A stretch of DNA of 32,020 nucleotides. Origin: a virus. Each line of letters begins with the position of its first letter. Within the stretch, counting starts at the first letter, position 1. The translations under genes were made by a program, and so were the position numbers. Below, piece after piece: positions 30,938 to 32,020 of the stretch. The stretch covers positions 1 to 32,020 of IMG/VR virus record IMGVR_UViG_3300020457_000044. One strand, 5' to 3'. Below the pieces are notes generated by a model. It ran no database searches. It saw nothing but the letters and a program-made list of their open reading frames with translations, and was not told the DNA's origin.

Positions 30938-30970
30938 AGTATCATAAAATAAAAAAAGATGGAGAAATAA

Positions 30971-31177
30971 ATGTCAAAGATAAAGAACTATATGATGGAT
31001 ATTGAAGAAAAAGTTTACGATATTGACGGTCTTGAAGCAAAAGTTTCAGAATCAGAACATATTGATGAAGTGAAAAGCTTTGTGTTTGATAAACTTGATC
31101 TTAAAACAAACTTTGATAAAGACATCGCCACTGATGTTGTCAAAGGATGTTGGAATGAATATTGGAGCTACTATTAA
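30971..31177 (+). CDS. Small acidic phage protein
   Basis: 68 residues (MSKIKNYMMDIEEKVYDIDG and onward). Acidic and helical with an aromatic C-terminus (NEYWSYY). GATGGAG lies 6 bases before the ATG. Early expression from copy 3b is likely. Stop shared with the next start (TAATG). Confidence 0.75.
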   Translation: MSKIKNYMMDIEEKVYDIDGLEAKVSESEHIDEVKSFVFDKLDLKTNFDKDIATDVVKGCWNEYWSYY

Positions 31178-31419
31178 TGGCTAAGTACAAAAAGAAATAT
31201 CTTATGCCAACAAGGTTTGATCCAAAAGGTCATATGTATGTCGGCATCGTCTGGCCGATGGAAGGAAGCACTGGAAAACAATATGATGTTGAATTGACAG
31301 ACGAAGGATTTGAATGTAGTTGCCAAGGATTTGCTTTCCATGGTTATTGCAAACATTCAAAGGCAGTCTTACAAAAAGTTGAAAAGACAACCTTTGATAA
31401 TTTTATGAGGATACTTTAG
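31177..31419 (+). CDS. SWIM-type zinc-finger small protein
   Basis: 80 residues. C47-x-C49 ... C58-x-H60 (CSCQGFAFHGYCKH) is the SWIM zinc motif. It may bind DNA or a partner protein. The N-terminus is basic (AKYKKKYLMPTRFDPKG). The RNA region begins right after the stop. Confidence 0.8.
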   Translation: MAKYKKKYLMPTRFDPKGHMYVGIVWPMEGSTGKQYDVELTDEGFECSCQGFAFHGYCKHSKAVLQKVEKTTFDNFMRIL

Positions 31420-31604
31420 ATGGTTGCAGGGAGTGTTACTGGAACTCGACAAGACGAGTTAGCGTCAGGATGGAAATACAACGACTGCATACTCTCCCAT
31501 CTACAGGAACAGGGTTGCTCCTTAATAAGCACGCGTGGGACCACGGTTAGTTCCACACCATACACCACTACCGTCGAACTCACGAACGGGAGGTGTATAA
31601 ATAA
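31420..31604 (+). other. Non-coding, hairpin-rich region before the tmRNA
   Basis: No convincing gene. The open frames through it run over RNA stems and lack ribosome sites. Visible stems are AACTCG/CGAGTT (31443-31460, loop ACAAGA), GATGG/CCATC (31469-31501), and ATACACC/GGTGTAT (31560-31598) with an inner CCGT/ACGG. It may be the 5' part of the tmRNA precursor or a separate RNA. TATAAATA at 31596-31603 may be a late promoter or chance. Confidence 0.45.
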
Positions 31605-32020
31605 CATGGTAGATGTTAGAGGACAGACAGGACACGGGTGCAATACCCGTCGCCTCCACCATGAATACACTGCGGACGCGGATGAAAGACATTACGATTG
31701 TATAGAAACATCGTACGATTCAATTCCGGATAGTTTGCAAGAAAACTAGTAGTGTATTCATGATGGGGGCGAAATAGGATCGACTGGTGTTTGAGTCTAC
31801 AAAACCTAAATGCAAACGATAATTTTGCACCTGTTAATTACGCCTTAGCGGCCTAATTGTACTGAGCCAGGAGAGAGCTTGGAAACAGAATCTCTCCACA
31901 GAATTTGGCCGACGGGTCGGATAGTGTAGTGCAAGGAAACGCGTCACACCAAGAGGCGTAACTTGATTGCTTAGGGGTGGTACCCAGGTTCAAAGCCTAG
32001 CGGCTAAGGATCACATCACT
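31605..32020 (+). ncRNA. ssrA: Circularly permuted (two-piece) tmRNA
   Basis: Rescues stalled ribosomes and tags their peptides. The acceptor piece comes first: T stem ACGGG/ACCCGT-type arm at 31634-31650 with loop TGCAATA, then CGCCTCC-A-CCA (CCA encoded, 31659-31661). The coding piece starts with GGGGGCG (31765-31771), which pairs with CGCCTCC and includes the G3-U70 pair that marks alanine tRNA. Then GGATCGAC follows, and the tag frame at 31812-31853 reads ANDNFAPVNYALAA with TAA. The 103-base spacer is closed by TGAATACACT (31662-31671) and AGTGTATTCA (31751-31760), a perfect 10-bp stem expected to be cut out. After the tag, GGAGAGA/TCTCTCC (31870-31897) is probably a pseudoknot stem. The outer 5' and 3' ends are uncertain and the gene may run past the window. 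It is free of SmpB or other partners here. Confidence 0.9.

Noticed and set aside
31430-31500. tRNA-like fold with GGGAG...CTCCC ends
   Set aside because: No T arm of GGTTCGA type and no proper anticodon arm; the acceptor stem has a mismatch.
31420-31749. 109-codon open frame over the tmRNA acceptor piece
   Set aside because: It runs through the T arm, CCA and the spacer stem, has no ribosome site, and the RNA structure explains the sequence.
31961-32010. tRNA-like end near the right edge with AGGTTCAAAGCCT
   Set aside because: Only a 3-bp T-like stem and no acceptor or D arm; probably the 3' part of the tmRNA coding piece. The window ends too soon to decide.
1-32020. CRISPR array, insertion sequence or prophage attachment site
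   Set aside because: No regular repeats with spacers, no transposase and no integrase were seen in reading both strands.

Overview
The window looks like part of a tailed phage genome of the T4-like myovirus type that infects a marine alphaproteobacterium. The T4 signature is a UvsX recombinase, a small gene and a gp41-type helicase in that order, a T4-type RNase H, and TATAAATA-like late promoter boxes. Many short AT-rich genes overlap by 1 to 20 bases. The host guess rests on the tmRNA gene at the right end. It is circularly permuted, and its tag, ANDNFAPVNYALAA, begins with the ANDN typical of alphaproteobacteria. Marine cyanobacteria also have permuted tmRNA, but their tags differ and no photosynthesis gene is seen here. 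No capsid, tail or terminase gene was recognised.

Layout. 1-4709: sugar epimerase, cytosine-C5 methyltransferase-like protein, uvsX, small gene, helicase. 4711-6459: an operator-terminator-promoter module, then small unknown genes and a HExxH peptidase-like protein. 6446-16959: a long block in which at least nine proteins begin with a short motif like MKTFxxFLxE. In T4 this motif is the capsid-targeting propeptide of internal head proteins. The block includes a nuclease-like protein, a ligase-like protein and an NMN-adenylyltransferase-like protein. 16959-20963: holin-like gene, class II ribonucleotide reductase, pseudoazurin-type cupredoxin, glutaredoxin, zinc-ribbon protein and GIY-YIG-like nuclease. 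20967-24701: RNase H, several small genes and a RecB-like exonuclease. 24769-27409: terminator, a BMP-type periplasmic binding protein, a His-rich protein, an IscA/HesB-type Fe-S carrier, and a half-size Na/Pi cotransporter-like protein. 27412-29130: a second copy of the regulatory module, deoxyribonucleotidase, two conserved small genes and a GH108 endolysin. 29221-30724 is a minus-strand group of five small genes, several with membrane or signal segments. 30762-31419: a third, duplicated promoter region with two small genes. 31420-32020: structured RNA and the permuted tmRNA.

How the genes work together. UvsX, helicase, RNase H and exonuclease serve replication and recombination. The reductase, glutaredoxin and nucleotidase serve the nucleotide supply. 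Holin and endolysin serve lysis. The cupredoxin, binding protein, Na/Pi-like protein and Fe-S carrier look like host-derived metabolic genes. Three nearly identical regulatory modules tie separate gene groups to host-type sigma-70 promoters. TATAAATA-like boxes mark probable late starts. All assignments come from reading motifs by eye; no database search was run.
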